Shown one piece after another: positions 1 through 8,708 of a stretch of 64,000 nt of DNA. The stretch's first letter is position 1; the number at the start of each line of letters is the position of its first letter. Below the pieces are notes generated by a model. That model was not told the DNA's origin, searched no databases, and saw only the letters and a program-made list of their open reading frames with translations. The stretch spans positions 310,001-374,000 of the forward strand of contig CBDDCC010000024.1 in NCBI GenBank assembly GCA_965225935.1, in the 5' to 3' direction. Source of the DNA: CALJXB01 sp965225935. GTDB lineage: Bacteria > Pseudomonadota > Alphaproteobacteria > Kiloniellales > JAKSDN01. Made by a program: the position numbers and the translations under genes.

Positions 1-275
1 GGGCCGCTGGGCTGGCGGGTGGTGCGCTCGTATTCGCGGCAGGGCGCCTTGGGCGAGGGGAAGTAGGTCCTGAGCACCCGGATGACGCCGGAGTTGCCCG
101 TCTCCACGTTGCGCCATTCGACCTCCGCGCCCGTCGGCTCGCGCTCGAGGACCAGGTTGATGCGGGCCTGCAGGTAGGGCACGTCGCGGAAGTCGGTCAC
201 TGCGCGAGCCCCGCCGGAGACGAGTCCGAGCGGGACGAGAAGCAGCAGGCCGGCCAATACAGGGCTTGTCTTCAA
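1..275 (-). CDS. Secreted 17-kDa surface-antigen-like protein, 3' end cut by window edge
   Basis: The reading frame begins at a TTG (275, minus strand) with GGAGG about 8 bases upstream and runs off the left edge, so only about 91 residues are visible. The N-terminus is a signal peptide: lysine, then a leucine/valine-rich core ending in an ARA cleavage-like motif near residue 26. The mature part contains a W-R-N..TGNSG segment and a CREY motif, which resembles the rickettsial 17-kDa surface antigen (RT0821/Lpp0805) family found in alphaproteobacterial envelopes. Role in the cell unknown. The start is not in doubt by much, because no ATG lies in frame nearby and the ribosome site fits. Family assignment is by motif resemblance only. 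Confidence 0.6.
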   Translation of the reverse strand, partial: MKTSPVLAGLLLLVPLGLVSGGARAVTDFRDVPYLQARINLVLEREPTGAEVEWRNVETGNSGVIRVLRTYFPSPKAPCREYERTTRQPSG

Positions 276-569
276 AGGCGCTTCCTCCCGCGCGACGGCA
301 CGGCCCCTTCCCCTGGCGATCTTGGCGGTCTCGGCGCGCTCTGCTGGGCGCCCGCATTCTAGCATAGGGCATCAGGGTTCAAAGCCACCGCCCTCGGCGC
401 CCCGAAACCGCCGCCCGGCCGCGAGAGTTCGAGGGCTCGCCGCCGACTAAGCGTACGTAAGAATAGGCGCCGCCATCCCCGTCCCAGCCTCCCGCACGGA
501 GGAAAGCTCTCGGCCTGCGCGAATTCTGCGATACCATGCGGCCCGCAACCGGGAAGGAGACCTCGCGAG

Positions 570-1808
570 ATGGCGCCCAAGATCGACGGAGAACGCCTTC
601 TGGGCGACCTCGAGACCCTGCGCGGCTTCGGCGCCTGCGGAACGGGCGTGGTGCGCCAGGCCTTCTCGCCGGTCGACATGGAGGCGCGGCGCTGGCTGGT
701 AGCCCGCATGGCCGAGGCCGGTCTCGAGTCCGGGATCGACGGGGTGGGCAACGTGATCGGCCGCTCGCCCAATCCCGGGCGGGCGCTGGTCATGGGCTCC
801 CACAGCGACACCCAGCCACGCGGCGGCTGGCTCGACGGGGCGCTGGGCGTGATCTATGCGCTCGAGGTGGCCCGCGCCCTCGGCGAGGACCGGGAGAGCG
901 CCCATTTGCCAATCGACATCGGCTCCTGGATGGACGAGGAGGGCGCCTACCTGGGCTGCCTCGGCTCCTGCTCCTTCACGGAGGCCCTGAGCGACGCCGA
1001 GATCGCCGCCGCCTCCAACGCCAATGGCGAGACCGTGGCCACGGCCCTCGGCGCCGCGGGCCTCGAAGGCCGGCCGCCGGCCCGCCTGGACCCGGCGCGC
1101 CACGCCGCCTACCTGGAGGCCCATATCGAGCAGGGCCCGGTGCTGGAGGCCGAAGGCCTGCGCCTCGGCGTGGTCACCTCCATCGTCGGCGTGCGCAGCT
1201 TCCGGATCGCCTTCACCGGCGCCCAGAACCACGCCGGCACGACGCCCATGCCGCTGCGCCGCGACGCCGGCGCCGCGCTCCTCCAGTTCGCCGCACGGGT
1301 TCGCGAGACACTGGGCGGCCTGCTGGGCGAGCGCTCGGTCTTCACCATCGGCCGCGTCTCCTTCGACCCTGGGGCGGACTCCATCATCCCCGGCCGGGCC
1401 GAGATGAGCCTGCAGTTCCGCGACGCCGACGACACGCTGCTCGACTGCATGGAGCAAGCCGTGCTGGACCTGGTCGACGAGGCGGCCGAAACGGGGCCCG
1501 TCGCCATCGAGGCGGTGAAGAACCCCAACAGCCTGGCGGGGGCCCGGATGGACGAGGGCCTGCAGGACTATCTGGCGGCGGCGGCCGAGCGCCACGCGCC
1601 CGGCGCCTGGCGGCGCATGCCGAGCGGCGCGGCCCATGACGCCCAGGTCTTCGCCCGCCGCCTGCCCTCGGCCATGCTCTTCGTGCCGAGCATCGGCGGC
1701 GTCAGCCACGACTTCGCCGAGGACACGGCCGCGGACGACATCGTCCTCGGCTGCCAGGTGCTGGCGAGCGCCGCCGCGGCGATCCTGAAGGACCTCAACG
1801 GCGCCTAA
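570..1808 (+). CDS. M20 Zn-dependent hydrolase, N-carbamoyl-L-amino acid hydrolase / allantoate amidohydrolase-like
   Basis: A 412-residue cytosolic metallohydrolase of the M20 family (AmaB/AllC/ureidoglycolate-type), expected to hydrolyse an N-carbamoyl or ureido bond. Metal-ligand motifs are visible: GSHSDTQ (His78, Asp80), the bridging Asp89, and the MDEEG pair Glu123-Glu124. A HIEQGP motif and an N-HAGTTPM dimerisation/substrate motif follow, with a GAAHDAQ histidine near the C-terminus. The ATG has AAGGAG about 11 bases upstream. Length matches the family (400-420). A second member lies at 11841-13091, so the locus carries two paralogues. The substrate cannot be told from sequence: allantoate, N-carbamoyl amino acids and ureidopropionate-type compounds are all possible. 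Confidence 0.85.
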   Translation: MAPKIDGERLLGDLETLRGFGACGTGVVRQAFSPVDMEARRWLVARMAEAGLESGIDGVGNVIGRSPNPGRALVMGSHSDTQPRGGWLDGALGVIYALEVARALGEDRESAHLPIDIGSWMDEEGAYLGCLGSCSFTEALSDAEIAAASNANGETVATALGAAGLEGRPPARLDPARHAAYLEAHIEQGPVLEAEGLRLGVVTSIVGVRSFRIAFTGAQNHAGTTPMPLRRDAGAALLQFAARVRETLGGLLGERSVFTIGRVSFDPGADSIIPGRAEMSLQFRDADDTLLDCMEQAVLDLVDEAAETGPVAIEAVKNPNSLAGARMDEGLQDYLAAAAERHAPGAWRRMPSGAAHDAQVFARRLPSAMLFVPSIGGVSHDFAEDTAADDIVLGCQVLASAAAAILKDLNGA

Positions 1809-1913
1809 ATCGCACGACGAGAGCTAGCGTCTGCACTTTCACGCCGCAAACGGCGCGTACGTGCATTGTACCCTCGGTGAGCCTTGGCCAGCCCACCTAT
1901 CGGCGGTCCGCGA

Positions 1914-2609
1914 TCACTCCGCCGCGGCGCGCAGGTTGAGCAGGTTGCGCTCGACGGACTCCAGGTGCGCGCGCATGCAGCCGGCGGCCCGCGCCATGTC
2001 CCGCTCGGCAATGGCGGCGACCAGCGCCTCGTGCTCCGCGAAGGAATGGTGGTCCGGGTCGGGCCGGGGCTTGTTGTGGCGCAGGCGGCCCCAGGCGACG
2101 GCCCGGCGCACCGAGTTGAGGGTGTCGAAGAGCGCCAGCAGCAGGTTGTTCTTCGTCGACTCGGCGATCACCCGGTGCAGGCGGTTGTCCCAGCTCTCGT
2201 ATTCCCGCCAGGTCTCCGCGGCGCGGCTCTTGGCCATGCAGAGGCGCATCTCCTCGATGTCCCGGCCGGTGGCGTTCAAGGCCGCTAGTCGGGCGATCTC
2301 CGGCTCGATCAGCTGGCGGGTGCGCATGACCTCCAGCGGATTGGTGCGGCCGGTGATGGAGCCGATGTCGCCGGGGTCCTGGAGCGGCCGGCTGCCGACG
2401 AAGGTGCCCTTGCCCACGTGGCGCCAGAGCCGGCCCTCGGACTCCAGGGTGGCGAGCGCCTTCCGGAGGGCCGTGCGCGTGACCCCCAGGAGTCGGCTCA
2501 GCTCGCGTTCCGGCGGCAGGCGGCTGTTGGCCGGCAGCTCCTGCTGGGTCAGATAGGCCCGCAGTTGGGTGAGTGCGCTCTGGGCGTCGTTTTCTTCCAT
2601 CAGCACCAT
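1914..2609 (-). CDS. GntR-family regulator, FadR subfamily (FCD domain)
   Basis: A 231-residue transcription factor. Residues about 10-75 form a GntR winged helix (LPPERELSRLLGVTR followed by a KGTFVG wing), and the rest is an all-helical FCD ligand domain with conserved Arg/Asp/His positions typical of the FadR subfamily, which usually bind small acids and may coordinate a metal. The open frame extends to 2735, but the ATG at 2609 has GAGG seven bases upstream, whereas the longer frame runs through the operator-rich intergenic DNA. It is divergent from the FAH hydrolase at 2851 and the transporter operon behind it, so it probably represses them in the absence of an inducer. Confidence 0.85.
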   Translation of the reverse strand: MVLMEENDAQSALTQLRAYLTQQELPANSRLPPERELSRLLGVTRTALRKALATLESEGRLWRHVGKGTFVGSRPLQDPGDIGSITGRTNPLEVMRTRQLIEPEIARLAALNATGRDIEEMRLCMAKSRAAETWREYESWDNRLHRVIAESTKNNLLLALFDTLNSVRRAVAWGRLRHNKPRPDPDHHSFAEHEALVAAIAERDMARAAGCMRAHLESVERNLLNLRAAAE

Positions 2610-2654
2610 GGCTTGGCCTCGGCAATGGGGCGGCTGGATGGCCCGATAAAGCCG

Positions 2655-2731
2655 ACCAATATCGAATTGGTTGGCTTCATGTTTGCCACATAGGCATGGA
2701 TTGTCAAGGTGGTTGCTTGACCAACGATCAA
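2655..2731. promoter_or_regulatory. Candidate FadR/GntR operator array
   Basis: The divergent intergenic region is locally AT-rich and holds several dyads built on TTGGT/ACCAA: ACCAAT-N5-ATTGGT (2655-2671), TGGT-N6-ACCA (2710-2723) and TTGA-N7-TCAA (2717-2731), plus additional ACCAA half-sites at 2731-2745. FadR-type regulators bind short inverted repeats of TGGT/ACCA form. Assignment to the adjacent regulator is inference from position. Confidence 0.5.
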
Positions 2732-2850
2732 CCAAATGTTACCAATCCGCGATTGATCTTCTATTGGTTGCCCAATTGCCGCGACCGGAGCGGCCTCTCC
2801 CGCGCCGGTCTCGCGAAGGGAACCAAGCGGGCGATACGGCGGATGGCTCT

Positions 2851-3816
2851 ATGCGATTCGTGACCTTTCGCCGCGATGGCGCGGCCGGGCCGGGACTGCT
2901 GACCGAGGACGGCCGGATCGTCGATCTTGTGGCGGCCATCCCCGAGGCGGCGGAGGCGGGCACCGGTGTCTTCGACCGGCCGGTGCCTTCGGACCTGGCA
3001 GGCTGCATCGCGGCCGGCCGGCCGTTCCTCACGGCCGCCGAGGCCATCTCCGCGCGAGTGGCCGATGGCGGGCTCGCTGCCGCCGTCTACCCAGCCGAAA
3101 GCTGCGAGCTACTGGCGCCCATCCCGCGGCCGTCGAAGAACGTCTTCTGCGTCGGCCGCAACTACGCCGAACACGTGGCCGAGGGCTACCGGGCCCGCAA
3201 CGAGAAGCAGGTGCTGCCGGAGCACCCCCAGATCTTCACCAAGCCGCCGACGGCGGTGATCGGGCCGGACGCGGCGGTCCGCCTCGACAGCCGGGTGACC
3301 GAGAAGCTCGACTACGAGGTCGAGCTCACCGTGGTCATCGGCCGGCGCGGGCGCGACATCCCGGCGGCCGAGGCGCGGGACCACATTTTCGGCTTCACCA
3401 TCGCCAACGACATCACCGCGCGGGAGGTGCAGCGCCGGCACGGGCAGTGGTTCAAGGGCAAGGGCCTCGACAGCAGCTGCCCCATGGGGCCCCACATCGT
3501 GAGCCTGGACCAGCTGCCGAACTTCGACCGGCTGGACATCGGCCTGACGGTGAACGGCGAGCGGCGGCAGAACTCCAACACCCGGCACATGATCTTCCCG
3601 ATCCCGGAGATCATCGAGGTGCTCTCCATGGGCATGACCCTGGAGCCGGGCGACCTGATCATGACCGGCACGCCCTCGGGCGTCGGCTACGCCATGACGC
3701 CGCCCCGCTTCCTCGCCCCGGGCGACGAGGTCGCCTGCACCATCGAGGGGATCGGCACGCTCAGCAACCGGATCGTCGCCGCGGAGGACGAGCCGGCGCC
3801 CTCCCGAGCCGACTAG
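2851..3816 (+). CDS. Fumarylacetoacetate hydrolase (FAH) family protein
   Basis: A 321-residue enzyme with an N-terminal cap domain and a C-terminal FAH fold starting near residue 90 (KNVFCVGRNYAEH). The family splits C-C bonds of acylpyruvates or decarboxylates/hydrates 2-oxo acids with a divalent metal. Acidic metal ligands occur in the LDYEVELTVVIG strand, and the closing MTGTPSGVG loop is intact. The ATG at 2851 is chosen because the protein starts with the usual MRFVTF strand; the ribosome site is weak, and the longer frame from 2671 would read through operator DNA. First gene rightward of the GntR regulator, followed after 160 bases by the ABC importer. Substrate unknown. Confidence 0.85.
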   Translation: MRFVTFRRDGAAGPGLLTEDGRIVDLVAAIPEAAEAGTGVFDRPVPSDLAGCIAAGRPFLTAAEAISARVADGGLAAAVYPAESCELLAPIPRPSKNVFCVGRNYAEHVAEGYRARNEKQVLPEHPQIFTKPPTAVIGPDAAVRLDSRVTEKLDYEVELTVVIGRRGRDIPAAEARDHIFGFTIANDITAREVQRRHGQWFKGKGLDSSCPMGPHIVSLDQLPNFDRLDIGLTVNGERRQNSNTRHMIFPIPEIIEVLSMGMTLEPGDLIMTGTPSGVGYAMTPPRFLAPGDEVACTIEGIGTLSNRIVAAEDEPAPSRAD

Positions 3817-3975
3817 GAGGCGAGCGATAGAGACACGCGACACTGCTGGCATGTGAGAAGGAGACAGGCGAACCCGTCCGCGGAAGGCGGGGCGGAAGAG
3901 CAACGAGAACAACGTCAATAACAGGCTCGAACGCGCAAACGTCCAATCACCAAGGCACCAGACTGGGAGGTCAAG

Positions 3976-4977
3976 ATGCAGCAGTTTCCCAAGTTGAGGC
4001 ATTTCTGTGCGGCCGTCGTGACGGCCGGCGCCCTGAGCCTGGGCGGCGGTCCGGCGGCGGCGGACATGGGCTCCATGCATGTCGCCTTCGGTGACATCCC
4101 AGGGCCCGACATGACCAACTTCCTGGCCGCCGTGGCCCGCGCCGAGACGCGCGGCGTGAAGGTGGAGGTCAGCTACCTGCAGTCCGAGGACATCGCCGCC
4201 CAGGCGGTGGTCAGCGGCCAGGCCGACATCGGCGTCGGCACGCCCTACGCCCTGATCCAGAAGGTCAAGGCGCCGATCCGCATGTTCTACCAGCTCTCGC
4301 AGCTGCGCTTCTATCCGGTGGTCAACGCCGAGTTCTACAAGGGCTGGAAGGACCTGGACGGGGCCGACATCGCCGTGCACGGGCGCGGTTCCGGCACCGA
4401 GGCCATCATGCAGCTCATGGCCAAGGAGAACGGCATCTCCTACAACTCGGTCAGCTACGTGCCGGGCTCCAGCGTGCGCGCGGGCGCCCTGTTGCAGGGC
4501 AATATCAAGGCCTCGATCGTCGACTTCGAGAGGAAGCGCCTGCTCGAGCGCGAGGCGCCGGACCGCTTCGTCTTCCTGCCTTTGCCCAAGGTGGAGGCCA
4601 GCGACGAGGCGCTCTACGCCAACACCAACTGGCTGAAGGAAGAGAGCGAGGCCGTCGACATCCTGCTGGAGGAGCTGCTCGGCGTCTGGCGCGAGATCAA
4701 CCATGACCCGAGCGTCGTGGTGACCCTGCGCGAGACCTACAACCTGCTGCCCGACCTGCCCCAGGAGGACGTGGACGAGATCTTGCCGTCCTTTACTCAG
4801 GGCGTGGAGATCGACCTCTATCCCTCCAACGGCGGTAGCGTCGAGGCGGTCGAGGAAGACTTCGTCTTCTACACCACGGCGGGCACCCTGCAGGGCAATC
4901 CGGCCGACCTGAAGGTCGAGGACTTCTGGTACCTGGAACCCTTGAACCGGGCGCTCGACAAGGTGGGGCGCATGTAG
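3976..4977 (+). CDS. NitT/TauT-type ABC transporter substrate-binding protein
   Basis: A 333-residue periplasmic binding protein. Residues 1-29 are a Sec signal peptide (basic start, hydrophobic alanine/leucine core, AAA-D cleavage region). The mature part has the SsuA/TauA/NMT1-like layout, including a GQADIGVGTPYAL segment where the first lobe recognises ligand, and two alpha/beta lobes. GGGAGG lies just before the ATG. It is followed by two permease genes and one ATPase, forming one importer with the genes up to 7528. A GC-rich inverted repeat in the 138-base gap after it (about 4990-5025) may lower downstream expression relative to the binding protein. The ligand is unknown; these systems import sulfonates, nitrate, pyrimidine precursors and similar small molecules. 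Confidence 0.8.
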   Translation: MQQFPKLRHFCAAVVTAGALSLGGGPAAADMGSMHVAFGDIPGPDMTNFLAAVARAETRGVKVEVSYLQSEDIAAQAVVSGQADIGVGTPYALIQKVKAPIRMFYQLSQLRFYPVVNAEFYKGWKDLDGADIAVHGRGSGTEAIMQLMAKENGISYNSVSYVPGSSVRAGALLQGNIKASIVDFERKRLLEREAPDRFVFLPLPKVEASDEALYANTNWLKEESEAVDILLEELLGVWREINHDPSVVVTLRETYNLLPDLPQEDVDEILPSFTQGVEIDLYPSNGGSVEAVEEDFVFYTTAGTLQGNPADLKVEDFWYLEPLNRALDKVGRM

Positions 4978-5115
4978 CTGGCGCGACGCCTCCGCCCGCG
5001 CCCGGCGCGGCGGGGGCGGGCGCTTTGGTCGAGTAGGGCCGGCGGGAACCCACACCGCCGCCCGAACCCCGGCGGTTCGGGAAGGCGGGGTTCGCCGATG
5101 GTAGGAGCTTGAGGC

Positions 5116-5925
5116 ATGGCGACGGCGATAGACCTTGCGGAGACCGGCAAGTCCGATGCCTGGCTGTTCGGCCTGTCGCGGACCGGCCTCTACCGGCTTC
5201 TCTCGGTGATCGGCCTCTTCGCGCTCTGGGAGATCGGCGGCCTGGTTCCCATCAGCGTCGCCTTCCCGACCTTCACCGCCACCATGGTGGCCCTCGTCGA
5301 GATGATCGCCGACGGGCGCATGATCGCGGCCTACGTGGAGACCCTGAAGCCGCTCTTCATCGGCGTCGGCCTGTCGGCCGGATTCGGCGTGGTGCTGGGG
5401 GTCACCATGGGCCTCAACCGCCGCTTCCAGTGGTTCTGGGAGCCCATCTTCATCGTTTTGCAGGCGGCGCCGGTGGCGGCCATCATTCCGCTCATCACCT
5501 ACATCTACGGCATCGGCCTGGCGGCGAAGGTGGTGGCGGTCATCATCCTGGCGCTGCCGATCATCGTCCTGAACGCCTACAAGGCGGTGCGCAACGCAAG
5601 CCCCTCCCTGGTCCAGATGTGCCAGTCCTTCCAGGGCAGCCGCCTGCAGCAGATCTGGAAGGTCATCATCCCCAACGCCAGCCCGGTGATCTTCGCGGGC
5701 CTGCGCCTCGGGGTGGCGGCCGGCTTCATCGGCGTGATCCTGGCCGAGCTCCTGATCACGCCGACCGGGGTGGGCGACCTCATCACCTATCACCGCTCGG
5801 TCGCCGAGTACGCCGAGATGTATGCCGCGGTCTTCTCGGTCATCGCCTTCTCGGCGCTCACCGTGGGGCTGCTGGAGCAGGCGGAGATCAAGTTCTTCCG
5901 GCCGGAAAAGAAGGTGGGCCGCTGA
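5116..5925 (+). CDS. NitT/TauT-type ABC transporter permease (first)
   Basis: A 269-residue inner-membrane permease of the SsuC/TauC type with about six transmembrane helices. The coupling-helix region reads NAYKAVRNASPSLVQMCQSFQ...LPIIVL/IIPNASPVIFAGLR, the EAA-like loop that contacts the ATPase. Its stop codon overlaps the start of the ATPase gene by one base (TGATG), which indicates translational coupling. It belongs with the binding protein at 3976 and the permease at 6728; having two different permeases suggests a heterodimeric channel. Substrate unknown. Confidence 0.88.
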   Translation: MATAIDLAETGKSDAWLFGLSRTGLYRLLSVIGLFALWEIGGLVPISVAFPTFTATMVALVEMIADGRMIAAYVETLKPLFIGVGLSAGFGVVLGVTMGLNRRFQWFWEPIFIVLQAAPVAAIIPLITYIYGIGLAAKVVAVIILALPIIVLNAYKAVRNASPSLVQMCQSFQGSRLQQIWKVIIPNASPVIFAGLRLGVAAGFIGVILAELLITPTGVGDLITYHRSVAEYAEMYAAVFSVIAFSALTVGLLEQAEIKFFRPEKKVGR

Positions 5926-6758
5926 TGTCGGCGACGCTCACATCCCCCGGCGCTGCGGCCGGCCAGACGGGCGGCGCGGATTCGCCCACGGGCGCGGCGG
6001 CCGGCAACATCGTTGAGGTGCGCGAGATCACCAAGTTCTACGGCGCCGACGTGCACGCCCTCGACGCCGTCAACCTGGACATCCCGACCGGCCAGATGAC
6101 CACCTTCCTGGGCCCGAGCGGCTGCGGCAAGACGACGCTCCTGAAGATCATCGCCGGCCTACTGGAGCCAAGCGCCGGCCAGATCCTGATCAAGGGCGTG
6201 CCGGTCACCGGGCCGGGGCCGGAGCGCGCCTTCGTATTCCAGGACTTCGCGCTCCTGCCCTGGGCGACGGTCCTGCGCAACGTCGCCTTCGGTCTCGAGC
6301 TGCGCAAGGACCCCAAGGAAAAGCGCGAGGAGGTGGCCCGTCACTACATCGACGAGGTCGGCCTCTCGGGCTTCGAGCACAAGTATCCCCACGAGCTTTC
6401 GGGCGGCATGCGCCAGCGGGTCGGGCTGGCCCGAGCGCTGGCGGTCAACGCCGAGGTGCTGCTGATGGACGAGCCCTTCTCGGCCGTCGACGAGCAGACC
6501 CGCCGCAAGTTCCAGGAGGACCTTCTGCGCCTGCTGACGGTGGAGAAGAAGTCGGTGATCTTCGTCACCCATTCCATCGAGGAGGCGGTCTACCTCTCGG
6601 ACCAGATCGTCCTGCTGTCGCCGCGCCCCGGTCGCATCCACAGCATCATCCGGCCCGAGATCAGCCGCGACAAGGGCCCCGACGAGATCCGCCGCGACAA
6701 GAACTACCTCGATCACGTCGAGGAGATTTGGCAGAACCTGCGCAAGTACCTGGAGTAG
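5925..6758 (+). CDS. NitT/TauT-type ABC transporter ATP-binding protein
   Basis: A 277-residue ABC ATPase that powers the importer. Walker A is GPSGCGKTT (residues 63-71), the Q-loop VFQDFALLPW, the signature LSGGMRQR, Walker B LLMDEP and the switch histidine in THSIEEA, all intact. The first 28 residues are an alanine/glycine-rich linker not usual in SsuB/TauB. The ATG at 5925 is fixed by the one-base overlap with the upstream permease stop; the open frame further upstream is only a shadow of the permease. Confidence 0.92.
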   Translation: MSATLTSPGAAAGQTGGADSPTGAAAGNIVEVREITKFYGADVHALDAVNLDIPTGQMTTFLGPSGCGKTTLLKIIAGLLEPSAGQILIKGVPVTGPGPERAFVFQDFALLPWATVLRNVAFGLELRKDPKEKREEVARHYIDEVGLSGFEHKYPHELSGGMRQRVGLARALAVNAEVLLMDEPFSAVDEQTRRKFQEDLLRLLTVEKKSVIFVTHSIEEAVYLSDQIVLLSPRPGRIHSIIRPEISRDKGPDEIRRDKNYLDHVEEIWQNLRKYLE

Positions 6759-7528
6759 GACGACCCGTTCCCTTGACCTTGTTCGGACACAACATACCGG
6801 CGGTTTTCTCGCTGCTCATCTGGGCCGCCATCTGGGAGGTGATCGGCCAGCTCGACCTGGTCTTCATCTTCCCGCCGCTCTCGGCGGTGCTGGTGGCCCT
6901 GGTCGAGATCGCCCAGCGCCGGGACTTCCACGAGGCCGCGATCGTCTCCTTGAAGGCCTTCAGCGCCGGCATGGGGATCGCCATCGTGGGCGGTGTCTTC
7001 ATCGGCTTCCTCATGGGCCGGGTCGAGGTGGCCAACAGGGTGCTCGGCATGTGGGTGAACATCTTTGCCAGCGCCCCGCTCTCCTCCCTGGTGCCGGTGC
7101 TGATGCTGCTCTTCGGGCTGGGCCAGACCACCATCATCGTGACGGTGACGCTCTTCGCCATCTGGATCATCGCCCTCGACACCTACGCGGGCGTGCGCCA
7201 CATCTCGCCCTCGCTTGAGGAGATGGGCAGGTCGTTCGGCGCCAGCCGCTGGCAGCTGCTCTACAAGGTGCTGTTCTGGGCCGCGCTGCCGGAGATCCTG
7301 GCCGGCATCCGCATGGGCTTCATCCGCGCGGTGAAGGGCATCGTGATCGGACAGCTGCTGGTGGCCGTGGTGGCCCTGGGGCGCATGTTCCAGACCTACT
7401 CGCGCAGCTTCCTGATGGAGGAGTTCTGGGCGCTCACGCTCATCCTCTTCGTCTTTGCCCTCGGCCTCTCGTCGCTCATCGGCCTGCTCGAGCAGAAGGT
7501 CGAGTACTACGCCGGGACGCGCATCTAG
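6728..7528 (+). CDS. NitT/TauT-type ABC transporter permease (second)
   Basis: About 266 residues, six predicted membrane helices and the EAA-like loop (SPSLEEMGRSFGASRWQLLYKVLFWAALPEI). It is the second permease of the importer and is clearly homologous to the one at 5116. The start is uncertain: the frame opens with a TTG at 6728 that overlaps the ATPase gene by 31 bases and has GAGGAG very close in front; downstream TTG codons near 6773 and 6779 are alternatives. Whichever is right, the first membrane helix starts after about residue 25, so the folded protein is unaffected. Confidence 0.85.
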   Translation: MAEPAQVPGVGRPVPLTLFGHNIPAVFSLLIWAAIWEVIGQLDLVFIFPPLSAVLVALVEIAQRRDFHEAAIVSLKAFSAGMGIAIVGGVFIGFLMGRVEVANRVLGMWVNIFASAPLSSLVPVLMLLFGLGQTTIIVTVTLFAIWIIALDTYAGVRHISPSLEEMGRSFGASRWQLLYKVLFWAALPEILAGIRMGFIRAVKGIVIGQLLVAVVALGRMFQTYSRSFLMEEFWALTLILFVFALGLSSLIGLLEQKVEYYAGTRI

Positions 7529-7561
7529 GCGCCGCGGCCGGGACGGGGAGGGGACTTCGAG

Positions 7562-8620
7562 ATGGCGGACGACAGCCGGAGGTTCGAAGCCGAGGATCTG
7601 GAAGCCTTCCTCGAGCGCGCCTTCCGCGCCCTCGGCGTGCCTGCGGAGGACGCCCGCACCGTCGCCGGGCTGATGATCCAGGCCGACCTCCACGGCTACG
7701 ACACCCACGGCATCTTCCGCCTGCAGCAGTACATGCGGCGCCTGCGCGACGGCGGCACCAACCCGCGGCCCGAGATCCGTATCGAGCGCGACAGCGGCGC
7801 CATGGCGCTGGTCGACGGCGACAACGGCCTCGGCCACCTGACCATGCTGTTCGCCACCCGCCTGGCCATGGACAAGGCGGAAAGCCACGGCATCGGCTGG
7901 GTCGGCGTCAACCACGGCAACCACGCCGGCCCCGCCTCGCTCTACGTCAAGATGCCGCTCGAGCGCGACATGATCGGCTTCTACGCCGCCGTGGGCAGCG
8001 CCAACCACGTGCCGCCCTGGGGCGGCACCGAATTGTTGCTGGGCACCAACCCGATCGCCTTCGCCGTGCCGGCGCTGGAGGAGCCGCCGGTGGTGCTCGA
8101 CATGGCGACCACCGTGGCCGCGGCCGGCAAGATCAAGACCCTGGCCCAGCGCGGCGAGCCCATGCCCGAAGGCTGGATGGTCGGGCGCGACGGCAAGCCG
8201 CTGACCGATCCGGCGCGCCAGAAGGAGGGCTTCCTGCTGCCCATCGGCGGCCCCAAAGGCTACGGTCTGGCGCTGATCATCGGCCTGCTGGCCGGCACCC
8301 TGAACGGCGCCGCTTTCGGCAAGGAGGTGGTCGACTTCACGGCCGACACCATCAGCCCCACCAACACCGGCCAGTTCATCGCCGCCATCTCGATCGCCGC
8401 CTTCGGCGAGGTGGAGGCCTTCAAGCGCCAGGTGGACGCCGCCTGCCGGGTCATGCGGTCCTCGCCCACCTTGCCGGGCTTCGACGAGGTCAGGATCCCC
8501 GGCTCCCGCAGCCTGGGCGTCTACGAGGAGCGCCGCGCGTCAGGCATTCCGATACACGCGAATCTGCTAAAAGCGCTCGCAGCCATCGCCGAGGAGCTGG
8601 AGATCGAGGGGCCGGCCTGA
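7562..8620 (+). CDS. Ldh-family (malate/L-lactate type) NAD(P)-dependent oxidoreductase
   Basis: A 352-residue member of the Ldh2/MDH2/YlbC oxidoreductase family, which reduces or oxidises 2-oxo/2-hydroxy acids, ureidoglycolate or cyclic imino acids with NAD(P). Visible landmarks are the N-terminal DLHGYDTHGI motif, the central GNHAGPAS and LGTNPIAFAVPA segments, and the GPKGYGLALIIGLLAG helix. GGGGAGGGG precedes the ATG. It lies 33 bases after the permease and upstream of an FAH hydrolase, so it is probably transcribed with the importer and acts on the imported compound or its product. Family members include ureidoglycolate dehydrogenase (AllD), which would fit the ureido theme, but identity is not proven. 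Confidence 0.85.
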   Translation: MADDSRRFEAEDLEAFLERAFRALGVPAEDARTVAGLMIQADLHGYDTHGIFRLQQYMRRLRDGGTNPRPEIRIERDSGAMALVDGDNGLGHLTMLFATRLAMDKAESHGIGWVGVNHGNHAGPASLYVKMPLERDMIGFYAAVGSANHVPPWGGTELLLGTNPIAFAVPALEEPPVVLDMATTVAAAGKIKTLAQRGEPMPEGWMVGRDGKPLTDPARQKEGFLLPIGGPKGYGLALIIGLLAGTLNGAAFGKEVVDFTADTISPTNTGQFIAAISIAAFGEVEAFKRQVDAACRVMRSSPTLPGFDEVRIPGSRSLGVYEERRASGIPIHANLLKALAAIAEELEIEGPA

Positions 8621-8708
8621 GCCGGCTGCCGAGACCGAGGAATCGCGAGACGGGAGAGTAGAGGGTGCTCATGACAGGGTGCGGCGAAGCTAACAGGCAG
8701 GGCATGTG

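Noticed and set aside
447..1709. 420-residue open frame on the minus strand over the first M20 hydrolase
   Set aside because: Antisense shadow of a gene with intact catalytic motifs; low-complexity His/Gly/Ala-rich translation and no ribosome site.
4990..5025. GC-rich inverted repeat after the first binding-protein gene as a full terminator
   Set aside because: No T-run follows and the downstream permeases have no other promoter; more likely an attenuating or stabilising hairpin.
3109..5793. 894-residue open frame on the minus strand
   Set aside because: Mirror of FAH, binding-protein and permease genes in GC-rich DNA; no domain recognised.
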